From the NCBI GenBank assembly GCA_051414805.1, contig CP166702.1, positions 1,550,001 to 1,614,000 of the forward strand: a DNA stretch of 64,000 nt, in the 5' to 3' direction. Every line of letters starts with the position of its first letter. Position 1 is the first letter of the stretch. Source of the DNA: Xenophilus sp003671765 (lineage in GTDB: Bacteria > Pseudomonadota > Gammaproteobacteria > Burkholderiales > Burkholderiaceae_C). Made by a program: the position numbers and the translations under genes. Positions 52,269 to 62,225 of the stretch are shown piece after piece. The notes beneath the pieces were generated by a model. It was given only the letters and a program-made list of their open reading frames with translations. It had not been told where the DNA came from and did not search any database.

Positions 52269-54886
52269 GTCACTACCGGCAAGCCGTGCATACACTGACC
52301 GAACTGGCCTTGCAAACAGACAAAGGCATTGTGCTGGCCAGCACCCTTGTTGAAAACCTGCGGCGGCAGAGCATCATCCTACCCGCCATGAATGCCATCG
52401 AGCGCGCAAGCGCCGAGGCCATTACCCGTGCCAACCGGAGCATCCATGCGGCATTGGCCGATTCCTTGATACCTGTCCATCGCCAGCGCCTGGACGAACT
52501 GCTCAAGCGCAAGGATGGTAGCAAAATGACGTGGCTAGCGTGGCTGCGCCAATCGCCCGCCAAGCCGAACTCGCGCCACATGCTTGAACACATCGAACGC
52601 CTCAAAGCCTGGCAGGCGCTTGACCTACCTGCTGGCATCGAACGGCAGGTACACCAAAACCGCTTGCTCAAGATCGCCCGCGAGGGCGGCCAGATGACGC
52701 CCGCCGACCTGGCCAAGTTCGAGTCGCAGCGGCGTTACGCCACCTTGGTAGCACTGGCCATCGAGGGCATGGCCACCGTCACTGATGAAATCATCGACCT
52801 TCACGACCGCATCATCGGCAAGCTGTTCAATGCGGCCAAGAACAAGCATCAACAGCAGTTCCAGGCTTCCGGCAAGGCGATCAACGACAAGGTGCGGATG
52901 TATGGGCGCATCGGTCAGGCGCTGATTGAAGCCAAACAAAGCGGCGGCGATCCGTTCGCCGCCATCGAAGCGGTCATGCCGTGGGACACCTTCGCCGCCA
53001 ACGTCACCGAGGCGCAAACGCTGGCGCGGCCTGCCGATTTTGATTTCCTGCACCATATCGGCGAGAGTTACGCCACGCTGCGCCGCTATGCGCCGCAGTT
53101 CCTGGACGTGCTCAAACTGCGCGCCGCGCCCACCGCCAAGGGTGTGCTCGATGCCATCGACGTGCTGCGCGGCATGAACAGCGACAGCGCGCGCAAGGTG
53201 CCCGCCGATGCGCCAACCGCATTCATCAAGCCGCGCTGGGCAAAGCTGGTTCTGACCGACGAGGGTATTGACCGGCGTTACTACGAGTTATGCGCCCTGT
53301 CGGAGCTGAAGAACGCACTGCGCTCTGGTGATGTTTGGGTGCAGGGTTCGCGCCAGTTCAAGGACTTCGACGAATACCTGGTGCCGATCGAGAAGTTCGC
53401 CACCCTGAAGCTGGCCAGCGAATTGCCACTGGCCGTGGCCACCGACTGCGACCAATATCTGCATGACCGACTGGAATTATTGGAGGCGCAACTCGCCACA
53501 GTCAACCGCATGGCGGCGACCAACGACTTACCGGATGCCATCATCACCACTGCATCGGGCCTGAAGATCACGCCGCTGGACGCAGCGGTGCCAGACGCCG
53601 CGCAAGCCTTGATTGACCAGTCGGCGATGTTGCTGCCGCACCTCAAGATCACCGAGTTGCTGATGGAGGTCGATGAATGGACGGGCTTCACGCGCCACTT
53701 CACACACCTGAAGACCGGCGACACGGCCAAGGACAAAACCTTGCTGATGACGACGATTCTGGCTGATGGTATCAATCTTGGGCTCACCAAGATGGCCGAG
53801 TCCTGCCCTGGCACCACCTACGCCAAGCTGTCTTGGCTGCAAGCCTGGCACGTTCGCGACGAAACCTATTCGACGGCGCTGGCCGAGCTGGTGAACGCAC
53901 AGTTTCGACAACCCTTCGCCGGAAACTGGGGCGACGGCACCACGTCATCGTCGGACGGCCAGAACTTCCGAACCGGCAGCAAGGCAGAGAGCACCGGGCA
54001 TATCAATCCGAAGTATGGAAGTAGCCCTGGGCGGACGTTCTATACCCATATCTCCGACCAATACGCGCCCTTCAGCGCCAAGGTGGTCAACGTCGGCTTG
54101 CGCGACTCGACCTATGTGCTCGATGGCCTGCTGTACCACGAGTCTGACTTGCGTATCGAGGAACACTACACCGACACGGCGGGCTTCACCGATCATGTGT
54201 TCGGCCTGATGCACTTTCTGGGATTCCGGTTCGCGCCGCGCATCCGCGACCTGGGCGACACCAAGCTGTTCATTCCCAAGGGCGATACTGCCTACGATGC
54301 ACTCAAGCCGATGATTAGCAGCGACAGGCTGAACATCAAGGCTATTCGCGCTCATTGGGATGAAATCCTACGGCTGGCCACTTCGATCAAGCAGGGCACG
54401 GTGACGGCCTCGCTGATGCTGCGCAAGCTCGGCAGCTATCCGCGCCAAAACGGCTTGGCCGTCGCCCTGCGCGAGCTGGGGCGCATCGAGCGCACGCTGT
54501 TCATTCTGGATTGGCTGCAAAGCGTGGAGCTGCGCCGCCGCGTCCATGCGGGGCTGAATAAGGGCGAGGCGCGCAACGCGCTGGCCAGGGCGGTCTTCTT
54601 CTACCGATTGGGTGAAATCCGCGACCGCAGTTTTGAGCAGCAGCGCTACCGGGCCAGCGGCCTCAATCTGGTGACGGCGGCCATCGTGTTGTGGAACACG
54701 GTCTATCTGGAGCGTGCCACCAGTGCTTTGCGTGCCCACGGCAAGGCGCTGGACGACACGTTGCTGCAATATCTGTCACCGCTGGGGTGGGAGCATATCA
54801 ACCTGACCGGCGATTACCTATGGCGCAGCAGTGCCAAGGTCGGTGCGGGGAAGTTCAGGCCATTGCGACCGCTGCCACCGGCTTAG
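52154..54886 (+). pseudogene. tnpA: Tn3-family transposase TnpA, N-terminally truncated
   Basis: The 910-codon frame reads as TnpA from VPVESWNDYGQREQTRREHLVELQTVFGFKPF. It includes the DDE catalytic domain (YVLDGLLYHESDLRIEEHYTDTAGFTDHVFGLMHFLGFRFAPRI, with the second Asp in YTDTAG) and the final Glu region LNLVTAAIVLWNTVYLERA. From memory, relatives are near 990 residues and have about 85 more N-terminal residues, which bind the inverted repeat. That part is missing, so activity is doubtful although the catalytic residues are kept. Confidence 0.87.
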
Positions 54887-54919
54887 CGTGCTTTATTTTC
54901 CGTTTTCTGAGACGACCCC
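52166..54919 (+). mobile_element. Tn3-family transposon end lacking its left part
   Basis: It contains most of tnpA and a clean 38-bp terminal inverted repeat (54882-54919). The repeat starts CTTAGCGTGC and ends GACGACCCC, overlapping the tnpA stop. The opposite repeat, the tnpA 5' end and any resolvase are absent. The right end lies inside a LysE-family gene; the left edge joins the integrative-element remnant near 52,166. It probably arose by a deletion or one-ended event joining the two. Confidence 0.85.
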
Positions 54920-55350
54920 TCCATCAACGGTGGGACTTGGGCGTCGGAGAACCCGACCACTGAGACAGTGGCGAGGGCCCACCCTCGTGGGTTTGCGAGT
55001 TGCTGAATGGCACCGTCATAGGCCCCAAGCTTGGTGAAGGCAAGAGCCTTGGTGGAATCACGGCTGGACGTCCAGGCAGTACGCAAGCACTTGCTTGCAA
55101 TCCACGCGGTATAGCCAGACGCGAACAGCTTTAGGCCAAATTGCCCGCCAGCAGGAATCTCATAGGCAACCGCGACTAGCACGGAGCTGGTAGTGACGAC
55201 GATGGAGAAGCCAAGACTGGTGCCGAGCGTGTAGCCAAGCGCTCCCCTAACTCCGTACGTCGCTCCAAGATACAAGCTGTACAGGGAGCTTGTCGATGGT
55301 CCAACGGTATTGGCTACGACGAAGAGTAAGAGTGGATCCAACGGAGTCAC
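54883..55350 (-). pseudogene. LysE/RhtB-type exporter truncated by the transposon
   Basis: The frame encodes a multi-helix exporter fragment: TPLDPLLLFVVANTVGPST, ALGYTLGTSLGFSIVVTTSSVLVAVAYEI, LFASGYTAWIASKCLRTAW and LANPRGWALATVSVVGF. Its start is GTG 55350. After about residue 143 it runs into the Tn3 terminal repeat and stops there, so the last helix or two are lost. It lies beyond the ptx regulator and may be a relic of the original locus. Confidence 0.75.
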
Positions 55351-55457
55351 TTCCCACAGGCGCAGCCATCTAGGCCTGTTTGACTGACAGCATGGCTGCT
55401 AACGATAGGCTTGGCATGAATGATCCACTCGGGCCCTGTCGCCAAGTTCGTGAATCT

Positions 55458-56345
55458 TTAGGCCAGGCCTCTTCTCACCTCTTTTGCCAAGTCGAAAATC
55501 GTTGCTATCAGCGGAGCGTTCTGTCGTTCGCGACGACAGATGAAGTCGACGTGGGTGGCCATTGCTGTATCCAGAATCTTCAGCTTCACAAGACGCGGAT
55601 CTGGAACATAGGCTGTCTCGGCAACGACGCCTAGTCCTATTCCTTGTGCGACTGCCTCGCGGACAGCCTCCCGGCTTCCCATCTCCAGCGCAACCTGGAT
55701 GTTGATATTGCGGGCAATTAGCTCGCTCTCGAAGACTCTTCTTGTCGTTGAACCTTCCTCACGTATGACGAAGCGCTGGCTCTGAAGGTCCTTGAGCACT
55801 ATCTCACCGCACCGGGCTAGGGCGTGCTCTCGGTTCGCAAAGACCACCAGGCGCTGTGACCTGTATGGCATGCAATGGAGTTCGGGGTGCTCGGCGTGAT
55901 TGAGGACCACGCCGACATCACCCTGGTAGTCGAGGAGCTTTTCCGTGATTGAGCGGGAGTCGCCTACACGGACAGAGACCTCGACCTGGGGATGGCGGCT
56001 CCCGAAGGCCTTCAGAACAGGGACTACGTTGTACGGGCCGATCGCGTGAATCACAAGACGCCCGACGAATCGGTTTTTGGCTGCTGCCAAAAGGGCGTGC
56101 GCATCTTCCTCGCCGCTGAATGCCCGCCGCGTGTAGTCCAGCAGAGTCCTGCCAAAGGTAGTCAGCTCAAGCCGGCGGCCTTGACGAAGAAAAAGCTCCA
56201 CGCCGTACTCATTCTCCAGGCGCTGAATATGCGCTGAGATGGTGGGCTGCTGTAGATCAAGCAGCTTCGCAGCAGCAGTCATGCTTCCGGCCCTTGCCGT
56301 CGCATCAAAGGCTTTCAAAGCCGCAAGTAGCGTGAGTCCAGACAT
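55458..56345 (-). CDS. ptxE: LysR-family regulator of the phosphite operon
   Basis: This 295-residue LysR protein has an N-terminal helix-turn-helix (LKAFDATARAGSMTAAAKLLDLQQPTISAHIQRLENEYGVELF) and a ligand-binding domain with GDVGVVLNH and REAVREAVAQGIGLGVVAE. It is divergent from ptxABCD across a 171-bp gap holding a palindrome. In the known systems a LysR gene, ptxE, accompanies ptxABCD, though usually placed after ptxD; the symbol rests on context. It probably activates the operon. Confidence 0.82.
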   Translation of the reverse strand: MSGLTLLAALKAFDATARAGSMTAAAKLLDLQQPTISAHIQRLENEYGVELFLRQGRRLELTTFGRTLLDYTRRAFSGEEDAHALLAAAKNRFVGRLVIHAIGPYNVVPVLKAFGSRHPQVEVSVRVGDSRSITEKLLDYQGDVGVVLNHAEHPELHCMPYRSQRLVVFANREHALARCGEIVLKDLQSQRFVIREEGSTTRRVFESELIARNINIQVALEMGSREAVREAVAQGIGLGVVAETAYVPDPRLVKLKILDTAMATHVDFICRRERQNAPLIATIFDLAKEVRRGLA

Positions 56346-56516
56346 AGGTGTTATCTATAGATACCCCTATTTTTCGGGGTGCAAGTTTCATATTGATGAC
56401 ACGTTCCACGAACAAACTGCACGCATGCCTAGCCGTATCGAACTTCTTTCTGCGGCAAATGTGCGTCATAAGCGCTCTCGCGCTGCTCGCAGGCAGAAAC
56501 TTGCAAAGGTAACAAC
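56346..56516. promoter_or_regulatory. Divergent control region of ptxE and ptxABCD
   Basis: TATCTATAGATA (56352-56363) is a perfect 12-bp palindrome directly before the LysR start, and likely its operator. Next to it, ACCCC (56363-56367) and GGGGT (56376-56380) form a small hairpin around a T-rich loop. The region is AT-rich. A pho box would be expected if phosphate starvation also controls the operon; I see no convincing one. Confidence 0.6.
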
Positions 56517-57356
56517 ATGAAGTTGGAGAAGGACCGAGACGTTCTGAGTCTCAAGGGAGTTTCCGTCCGCTACGTTGACTCGACCGTGGCCTTGCACCCG
56601 ACGAGTCTGGATGTGAAGCAGGGAGAGTTTTTGGTGCTTCTGGGCGCCTCGGGCGCAGGGAAGTCCACCTTGTTACGAAGCATCAATGGACTGGTGCTGC
56701 CCACAAAAGGCGAGGTATCGATACCTGGCCTGGCAGGTGGGGTAGTCAACGCAAAGACGCTGAGAGAGCACCGCAAGCGCTGTGGGATGGTTTTCCAGCA
56801 GCATCATCTGATTGGACGTCAGTCGGTCCTCAGGAATGTTCTGATGGGAAAGCTCGGTGACAGGGGTGCATTCGCTTCGCTATGGCCGTGGAGCAAGAAG
56901 GACAAGCTGGAGGCGCTCACAGTGATTGAGCGTGTCGGGCTGCTCGAAAAGGCGCTCTCCCGGGCTGATGCCTTGTCTGGGGGGCAGCAGCAGCGCGTAG
57001 GCATAGCTAGGGCGCTAATACAGAAGCCACGAATCCTGCTGGCCGATGAGCCTGTTGCCAGCCTGGACCCGGCAACCGCACATAGCGTGCTCACCTTGTT
57101 GCATGAGATCTGCAAAAAGGACCACCTCACCGCAATCGTGAGTCTTCACCAGGTGGAGCTCGCGCGCTCGTTTGCAGACCGAATCATTGGGCTCCGCCAG
57201 GGAGCTGTTGTATTCGAGGGTAGGGCAGAGCAGCTGAGTCCTGATGTTGCGCGGAACCTCTATGCAAAGCAGTCCAACGCTTCCAACACGAGTGCGTCCA
57301 CTGATAGCCCCCGAACTCTTCAATCCAGTCAAACCAAGGAGCTCTTGCCATGCTGA
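56517..57356 (+). CDS. ptxA: Phosphite/phosphonate ABC transporter ATP-binding protein
   Basis: This 279-residue PhnC-like ATPase has Walker A (LLGASGAGKSTLLRSINGL), the Q-loop (GMVFQQHHLIGRQSVLRNVLMGKLG, a PhnC trait), the signature LSGGQQQRVGIARALIQ, Walker B (RILLADEPVASLD) and an H-loop (IVSLHQVELA). It powers uptake by PtxB and PtxC. The start ATG follows AAAGGTAAC. Its end overlaps ptxB by 7 bp. Confidence 0.92.
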   Translation: MKLEKDRDVLSLKGVSVRYVDSTVALHPTSLDVKQGEFLVLLGASGAGKSTLLRSINGLVLPTKGEVSIPGLAGGVVNAKTLREHRKRCGMVFQQHHLIGRQSVLRNVLMGKLGDRGAFASLWPWSKKDKLEALTVIERVGLLEKALSRADALSGGQQQRVGIARALIQKPRILLADEPVASLDPATAHSVLTLLHEICKKDHLTAIVSLHQVELARSFADRIIGLRQGAVVFEGRAEQLSPDVARNLYAKQSNASNTSASTDSPRTLQSSQTKELLPC

Positions 57357-58228
57357 ATCGCCGTAACTTCTCTCTTGTTGTCAGCGCAGCTTCTTTTGCT
57401 GCACTCCTTCCTCTGTGGGCTCATGCGCAGGGAAAGGATCCATCAAAGCTTCGTGTCGCCCTTCTTCCAGATGAGAACGCTGCCAGCATCATCCAGAACG
57501 CGCAGCCTCTTAAGCGCTATCTTGAACAGCAGCTCAAGAAGGATGTTGAGATTGTGGTGACTACCGATTACTCCTCGATGATCGAGGCAATGCGGTTCGG
57601 TCGGATTGAGGTAGCGTACTTTGGACCGTTTTCGTACGTTTTGGCCAAATCTAAGGCGTCCGGGATTGAGCCCTTTGCGGTGGGCGTTGAACGTGGGTCG
57701 CCCACATACCAGTCGGTCCTCATCGCAACGGCCGGAGGGCCGGTGAAAACGCTTGAAGACGTGCGCGGCAAGCCCTTCGGATTTGGCGACCAGGCGTCCA
57801 CATCAAGCCACCTTGCACCACGTGCACACCTGCTCAAGAAGTACAAGCTTGATGGTGAGAAGGACTATCGGCCAGTTCACCTTGGGGCACATGACGCGGT
57901 CGCACGTGCGGTGCAGTCGGGTCAGATTCCAGCCGGGGCTCTGTCCAAGCCGATTCTGGACAACCTCATCGCTCGAGGAAGCATTGATGCCACGAAGATT
58001 GTTCAGCTTGACCTTTCTGCTCCCATTCCAAACTATCCGGTCGTCATGCAGGGGGACCTCAAGCCTGAGCTCAAAGCTGCCATCCGCTCTGCCTTTCTGG
58101 ACATGAAGGATGCTGAGGTGCTCAAGGCGTTTCGTGTCCAGGCGTTTGCCGCCACTGATGACGCTGCATATGACGTCCTTAGGGATACCGCAACCATCCT
58201 GAAGCTTGATTTGGGCCGTATGCAATGA
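57350..58228 (+). CDS. ptxB: Phosphite-binding periplasmic protein
   Basis: This 292-residue PhnD-like binding protein has a signal peptide (LVVSAASFAALLPLWAHAQ). Its ligand region includes YSSMIEAMRFGRIEVAYFGPFSYVLA (the Tyr-Gly-Pro-Phe-Ser core seen in PtxB/PhnD proteins) and RGKPFGFGDQASTSSHLAPRAHL, with Ser/Thr residues for the oxyanion. It delivers ligand to PtxC. It overlaps ptxA and ptxC at its two ends. Phosphonate instead of phosphite is possible, but ptxD argues for phosphite. Confidence 0.92.
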   Translation: MLNRRNFSLVVSAASFAALLPLWAHAQGKDPSKLRVALLPDENAASIIQNAQPLKRYLEQQLKKDVEIVVTTDYSSMIEAMRFGRIEVAYFGPFSYVLAKSKASGIEPFAVGVERGSPTYQSVLIATAGGPVKTLEDVRGKPFGFGDQASTSSHLAPRAHLLKKYKLDGEKDYRPVHLGAHDAVARAVQSGQIPAGALSKPILDNLIARGSIDATKIVQLDLSAPIPNYPVVMQGDLKPELKAAIRSAFLDMKDAEVLKAFRVQAFAATDDAAYDVLRDTATILKLDLGRMQ

Positions 58229-59025
58229 CCTCGGCTGCATTCGAGAACATCATCAGTCGCGACAAGCGGGAGCAGTTCATTGGACTGCGCAATACAGCGT
58301 TCGTCCTTCTGGTTTGCCTTGTAGCCCTGTACGTCACGGGGTTCTTCGATGCACAGCGGTTCATCGAAGGCGCCCCGGCTGTCAAGCAGCTCTCATCTGA
58401 GATGGTCCCTCCCAACTTCGACCGCTGGGAGCACTGGGTCATCCCGCTGAGGGACACCTTGGCGATGTCGATTGCCGGCACAGCACTGACTATCGTGCTT
58501 TCACTTCCGCTGGCGCTCCTGGCGGCTCCAAACACCACCCCCAATCCTTTGGTGGGAAGAGTGGCCAGAGTCATCCTGGCGGCATTCCGGTCCGTGCCAG
58601 AAATCATTCTTGGCATTCTGTTCGTGGCAGCCGTAGGGTTTGGTGCTCTACCTGGGGTGCTCGCACTAGCGTTGCATTCCACGGGAATGGTCGCAAAGTT
58701 TTACGCGGAAGCCATTGAGCACGTGGATCCGAAGCCACTTGAAGCAGCTGCTGCGGTAGGCGCAAGCCGCTTTCAGGTCATCTCGCATGCCGTTATCCCC
58801 CAAGTCCTTCCACAGTTGGCAGACATAACCATCTATCGCTGGGAGTACCACTTCAGGGCCTCCGCAGTACTTGGCATTGTCGGTGCAGGTGGCATCGGCT
58901 TCGAGTTGATGGCAGCACTTCGCCTTGTCAAGTATGACGAGGTCTCAGCCATCCTTCTGTCGATTCTTGCCTGTGTCCTCGTGGTTGACAGCATTGGATC
59001 GATGCTGCGAAAGCGTCTCAAGTAA
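58225..59025 (+). CDS. ptxC: Phosphite ABC transporter permease
   Basis: This 266-residue PhnE-like inner-membrane permease has about six helices (FVLLVCLVALYVTGFF; DTLAMSIAGTALTIVLSLPLALLAA; IILGILFVAAVGFGALPGVLALALHSTGMVAKFYAEAIEHV). The EAA coupling loop is DPKPLEAAAAVGASRFQVISHAVIPQVLPQ. The start overlaps the ptxB stop (ATGA). ptxD follows after 8 bp. Confidence 0.93.
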   Translation: MTSAAFENIISRDKREQFIGLRNTAFVLLVCLVALYVTGFFDAQRFIEGAPAVKQLSSEMVPPNFDRWEHWVIPLRDTLAMSIAGTALTIVLSLPLALLAAPNTTPNPLVGRVARVILAAFRSVPEIILGILFVAAVGFGALPGVLALALHSTGMVAKFYAEAIEHVDPKPLEAAAAVGASRFQVISHAVIPQVLPQLADITIYRWEYHFRASAVLGIVGAGGIGFELMAALRLVKYDEVSAILLSILACVLVVDSIGSMLRKRLK

Positions 59026-59033
59026 ATCGAAAA

Positions 59034-60017
59034 ATGAATCATCGGAAAATCGTCGTAACGCAGCCAGTTCATGAAGAGGTTCTAAGGAAGCTCCAGGCTG
59101 AGGGTGAGGTCATCATGAATCCAGGGCCTGACCCCTGGAGCCCCAGCCAGCTCAGGGAGTACCTCGTGGATGCTGATGCCATGATGGCCTTCATGACAGA
59201 CAGTGTGACCAAAGAGTCGCTGCTGAACGCTCCCAGGCTCAAGACCATCTCCTGTGCACTCAAGGGGTACGACAACTTCGACCTGAGGGCTTGCGCACAA
59301 GCCGGGGTGAGCGTCACCTTTGTTCCTGACCTCCTCACAGAGCCCACAGCCGAGCTGGCCATCGGATTGGCTATTGCTGCTGGCAGGAACGTGCTTCAGG
59401 GTGACGCCGCTACAAGAGCAGGCTACTCTGGGTGGAGGCCAGCTCTATACGGAACCGGGCTTCATGGGTCGGTGGCCAGCGTGATCGGTCTCGGAAAAGT
59501 TGGGCAGGCCATATTGGCGCGACTCGCGGGCTTTGGCTGCGCGCGGCTGCTTGGTGTAGACCCAAGTGTGCGTCTAGATCAGGTCGAACTGGTCACGCTT
59601 GATGAGGCTGTCAGCACATCGGACTATGTGTTCCTGGCAGTGCCTCTTGTTAGCGATACGCGCCACCTGGTTGACTCCAGGATGCTTCAACTATCGAAAA
59701 AGGGCCAGATCCTTGTAAACGTGGGTAGGGGGTCTGTGGTCGACGAAAGGGCGGTTGTCGATGCCTTGGCGAATGAGCAACTTGGCGCGTACGCCGCTGA
59801 CGTCTATGAGATGGAAGATTGGCTACTTCCAGACAGACCTCGCGAAATTCATCCGGGATTGACCAACAACGCCAGAACAGTACTCACTCCCCACATCGGC
59901 TCGGCTGTGAGACGCGTACGGTTCGAAATTGAAATGCGGGCTGCTGAGAACCTAGTCCGCTCACTCAGGGGCGAGAGTTTGAGTGATGTTGCTGTCGAGG
60001 CCAGCGCGGCAGCATAG
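59034..60017 (+). CDS. ptxD: Phosphite (phosphonate) dehydrogenase, NAD-dependent
   Basis: PtxD oxidises phosphite to phosphate with reduction of NAD+. The 327-residue D-2-hydroxyacid dehydrogenase-type protein carries the PtxD-specific stretches CALKGYDNFDLRAC (catalytic Lys), TFVPDLLTEPTAELAIGLAI, GWRPALYGTGLHG, GRGSVVDE (catalytic Arg), YAADVYEMEDW (catalytic Glu) and TPHIGSAVRRVRFEIE (catalytic His, Ser and the extra Arg). The NAD loop is VIGLGKVG, with Asp in LLGVDPSVRLD at the end of strand 2, which favours NAD over NADP. It is the last gene of ptxABCD. GC content is visibly lower than the core chromosome. Confidence 0.95.
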   Translation: MNHRKIVVTQPVHEEVLRKLQAEGEVIMNPGPDPWSPSQLREYLVDADAMMAFMTDSVTKESLLNAPRLKTISCALKGYDNFDLRACAQAGVSVTFVPDLLTEPTAELAIGLAIAAGRNVLQGDAATRAGYSGWRPALYGTGLHGSVASVIGLGKVGQAILARLAGFGCARLLGVDPSVRLDQVELVTLDEAVSTSDYVFLAVPLVSDTRHLVDSRMLQLSKKGQILVNVGRGSVVDERAVVDALANEQLGAYAADVYEMEDWLLPDRPREIHPGLTNNARTVLTPHIGSAVRRVRFEIEMRAAENLVRSLRGESLSDVAVEASAAA

Positions 60018-60543
60018 GTATGGTTGCTCGGCGGTTTGCACGCCAGCTGAAATGGGCGCGGCTTCAGAGCCTATGTCCTATGGCTGGGTGCAACCTGCCC
60101 GTGTGATGCCATCCTGCTCGCCAAGGGGAAATGACTTGAGTCATCATCGAAGTGGTTTAGCGATGATGTTCTCTGCACGGCGCAGCTCATGGGGTAAGCC
60201 CAAATGGGCGCATGGCAAACACCAGATACTTCGAGGGGTCAGGCTACAACACTGATCGTTCTTGGCCTCTGATAGTGGTTTCAACCCAGGACGTTTCAGC
60301 TGAGGTCATTACATTCGGCTCGTAGTAGAGGTGACGCTGCTTTGCGAGTTCTTGGACTGCACGGCTGAACCCTAGGTCTAATACAACCGCACTGCGCAGA
60401 GTGTTGAGATGCACCGCCGAAAGTGTCTCCCTCGCCCCTTTAGGGTCTGCCTTAGAGTTCACGCAGACGACGAGGTGCGTTGTCGCCGATAGACTGCTTT
60501 GATGCATCTCAATGAATCTAGGCTGTTGATTTCCACGCAGAAC
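60018..60543. other. Intergenic region after ptxD, 526 bp
   Basis: A stem of CATCATCG (60142-60149) and CGATGATG (60161-60168) could end or protect the ptx transcript, but no T run follows. A minus-strand ORF at 60244-60507 (87 codons, GARETLSAVHLNTLRSAVVLDLGFSRAVQELAKQRHLYYEPNVM) has a plausible composition but no recognised family, and may be a gene remnant. Nothing else is evident. Confidence 0.5.
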
Positions 60544-62012
60544 TGACCCGCCGGGGATGCGGACAAAAACTTGGACTACCAGGGGAGGTAGTTCATGTAC
60601 TCATACGCAGACAGGATTCGTGCAGTTGCGCTTTACATCAAGCTTGGCTTGCGTGTCAGAGCCACGATTCGCCAGTTGGGGTACCCAACCAAGAACGCAT
60701 TGAAAGGCTGGTATCAGCACTACCTGAAGCATCAGGATTTGCCAGCAAGCCAAGCTCCAAGAGCACCAAAATATTCGCTGCAGCAAAGGCAGGTGGCTAT
60801 TGCTCATTACCTCGCCCATGATCGCTGTATTGCTGCAACGATGAGGGCTTTGGGTTATCCGGGTCGAGGAACGTTGACTGCGTGGGTTCGGCAAGACTGC
60901 CCTGACACCTGCAAATCGAGAGTAGGCAGATCTTGGCCGGCTACAAAGCCTGATGCCTTGATGTGTGAGGGCGTGGTGCAGCTGTGTGCCCGTCGATCAA
61001 GTGCACAGCAGATTGCGGACAAGTTAGGGGTGTGTAGGGGGACCTTGTACAACTGGAAAAATCAGTTGCTTGGCCCTTGTGCCCCAGCCTCAATGAAACA
61101 CAGTCCAAAGCGATCGCCAGTGTTGGATGAAGCAGCACTCAGGCGCCAAGTTGAATCATTGCGCCAGGATGTTCGGCGGCTGAAGATAGAACGTGAGCTT
61201 CTCAAGCAGGCCCATGAAATCTTAAAAAATGGGGCTGACATTGATCTGCATAGGCTGGCAAACAAAGATAAGGCTGTGCTGGTTGAAGCGTTGCACGGGC
61301 AGTATGAATTGCCAGAACTGCTTTCTCTTGTTGGCCTTGCTAGAAGCTCGTATTTTTACCATCGTGCTCGGCTGAAGCTGGCTGACAAATACGTTGATTT
61401 ACGCCGAAGCATCACAGAGATCTTCGACAACAACTACCGTTGCTATGGATATCGCAGGGTGCAGGCATCTCTGCTCAAGGAGTGCACGGGCATCTCAGAG
61501 AAGGTGGTTCGTCGGCTGATGAAGCAGGAGGGGTTGATCGTGGCCAAGCCCAAACGCCGCAGATATAACTCCTACCTTGGAGAGATAGGTGCCGCCCCGC
61601 AAAACCTCATCAATCGAGACTTCCGTGCCGCTGCGCCCAATGAGAAGTGGCTCACCGACATTACTGAACTCCAGATTCCTGCTGGCAAGGTTTACCTGTC
61701 GCCAGTCATTGATTGCTTTGACGGGCTGGTGGTGAGCTGGTCGATTGGGACTCATCCCAACGCACATCTCGTCAACACAATGCTGGATGCGGCCATTGAT
61801 GCTGTTCAAGGCAGCGAGAGCCGCCCTGTGATTCATTCTGATCGTGGAGCTCACTACCGCTGGCCAGGCTGGCTCTCGAGGGTCCATGATGCAAAGTTGA
61901 CTCGCTCGATGTCTCGCAAAGGGTGCTCACCAGACAACGCTGCGTGCGAAGGCTTTTTTGGAAGGCTAAAGATGGAGCTGTTCTATCCCAACAACTGGCA
62001 ATCAACAACGAT
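60544..62012 (+). mobile_element. IS3-family element, 3'-truncated
   Basis: The left end is probably TGACCCGCCGGGG at 60544, 51 bp before the transposase. The right end is missing: the transposase gene is interrupted at about 62,012 by an IS21-type end beginning TGGCCGGCG. Confidence 0.75.
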
Positions 62013-62034
62013 TGGCCGGCGTCAACTACCTTGA
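60595..62034 (+). pseudogene. IS3-family transposase, C-terminally truncated
   Basis: This single long frame (479 codons) starts MYSYADRIRAVALYIKLGL with repeated helix-turn-helix units (residues about 8-45, 58-95 and 125-150). A coiled segment and an rve integrase core follow. The DDE triad is visible: Asp in WLTDITELQIP, Asp in VIHSDRGAHYRWPGW, Glu in SPDNAACEGFFGRLKMELFYP. The protein breaks off after NNWQSTT, where some 40 C-terminal residues should follow, and continues with seven foreign residues. The catalytic core is complete, but without its right end the element cannot move. Confidence 0.87.
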
Positions 62035-62225
62035 CCGCTCGACGACAACTATCTTGGCCGGTCGGGAGCGGGAGTTGTTGTCGTTGATGTGGTGGTCGGC
62101 TGCTCTGGTTCTGTGGTTCCTTTCTCATCATCAAGCGGTGGGCAAGTCACGGACCCCGCAGGGGCTGTCCACAGGCTTGCCTGTGGGCAGGTGGCTTGTC
62201 CACGGCCCCCGCGGCCTGCGCAGAG

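Noticed and set aside
59983..60255. Plus-strand ORF overlapping the ptxD end
   Set aside because: It overlaps ptxD out of frame and has an untypical composition; no support.
60244..60507. 87-codon minus-strand ORF after ptxD
   Set aside because: The composition is plausible but no family, ribosome site or partner gene supports it; kept only as a note in the intergenic entry.
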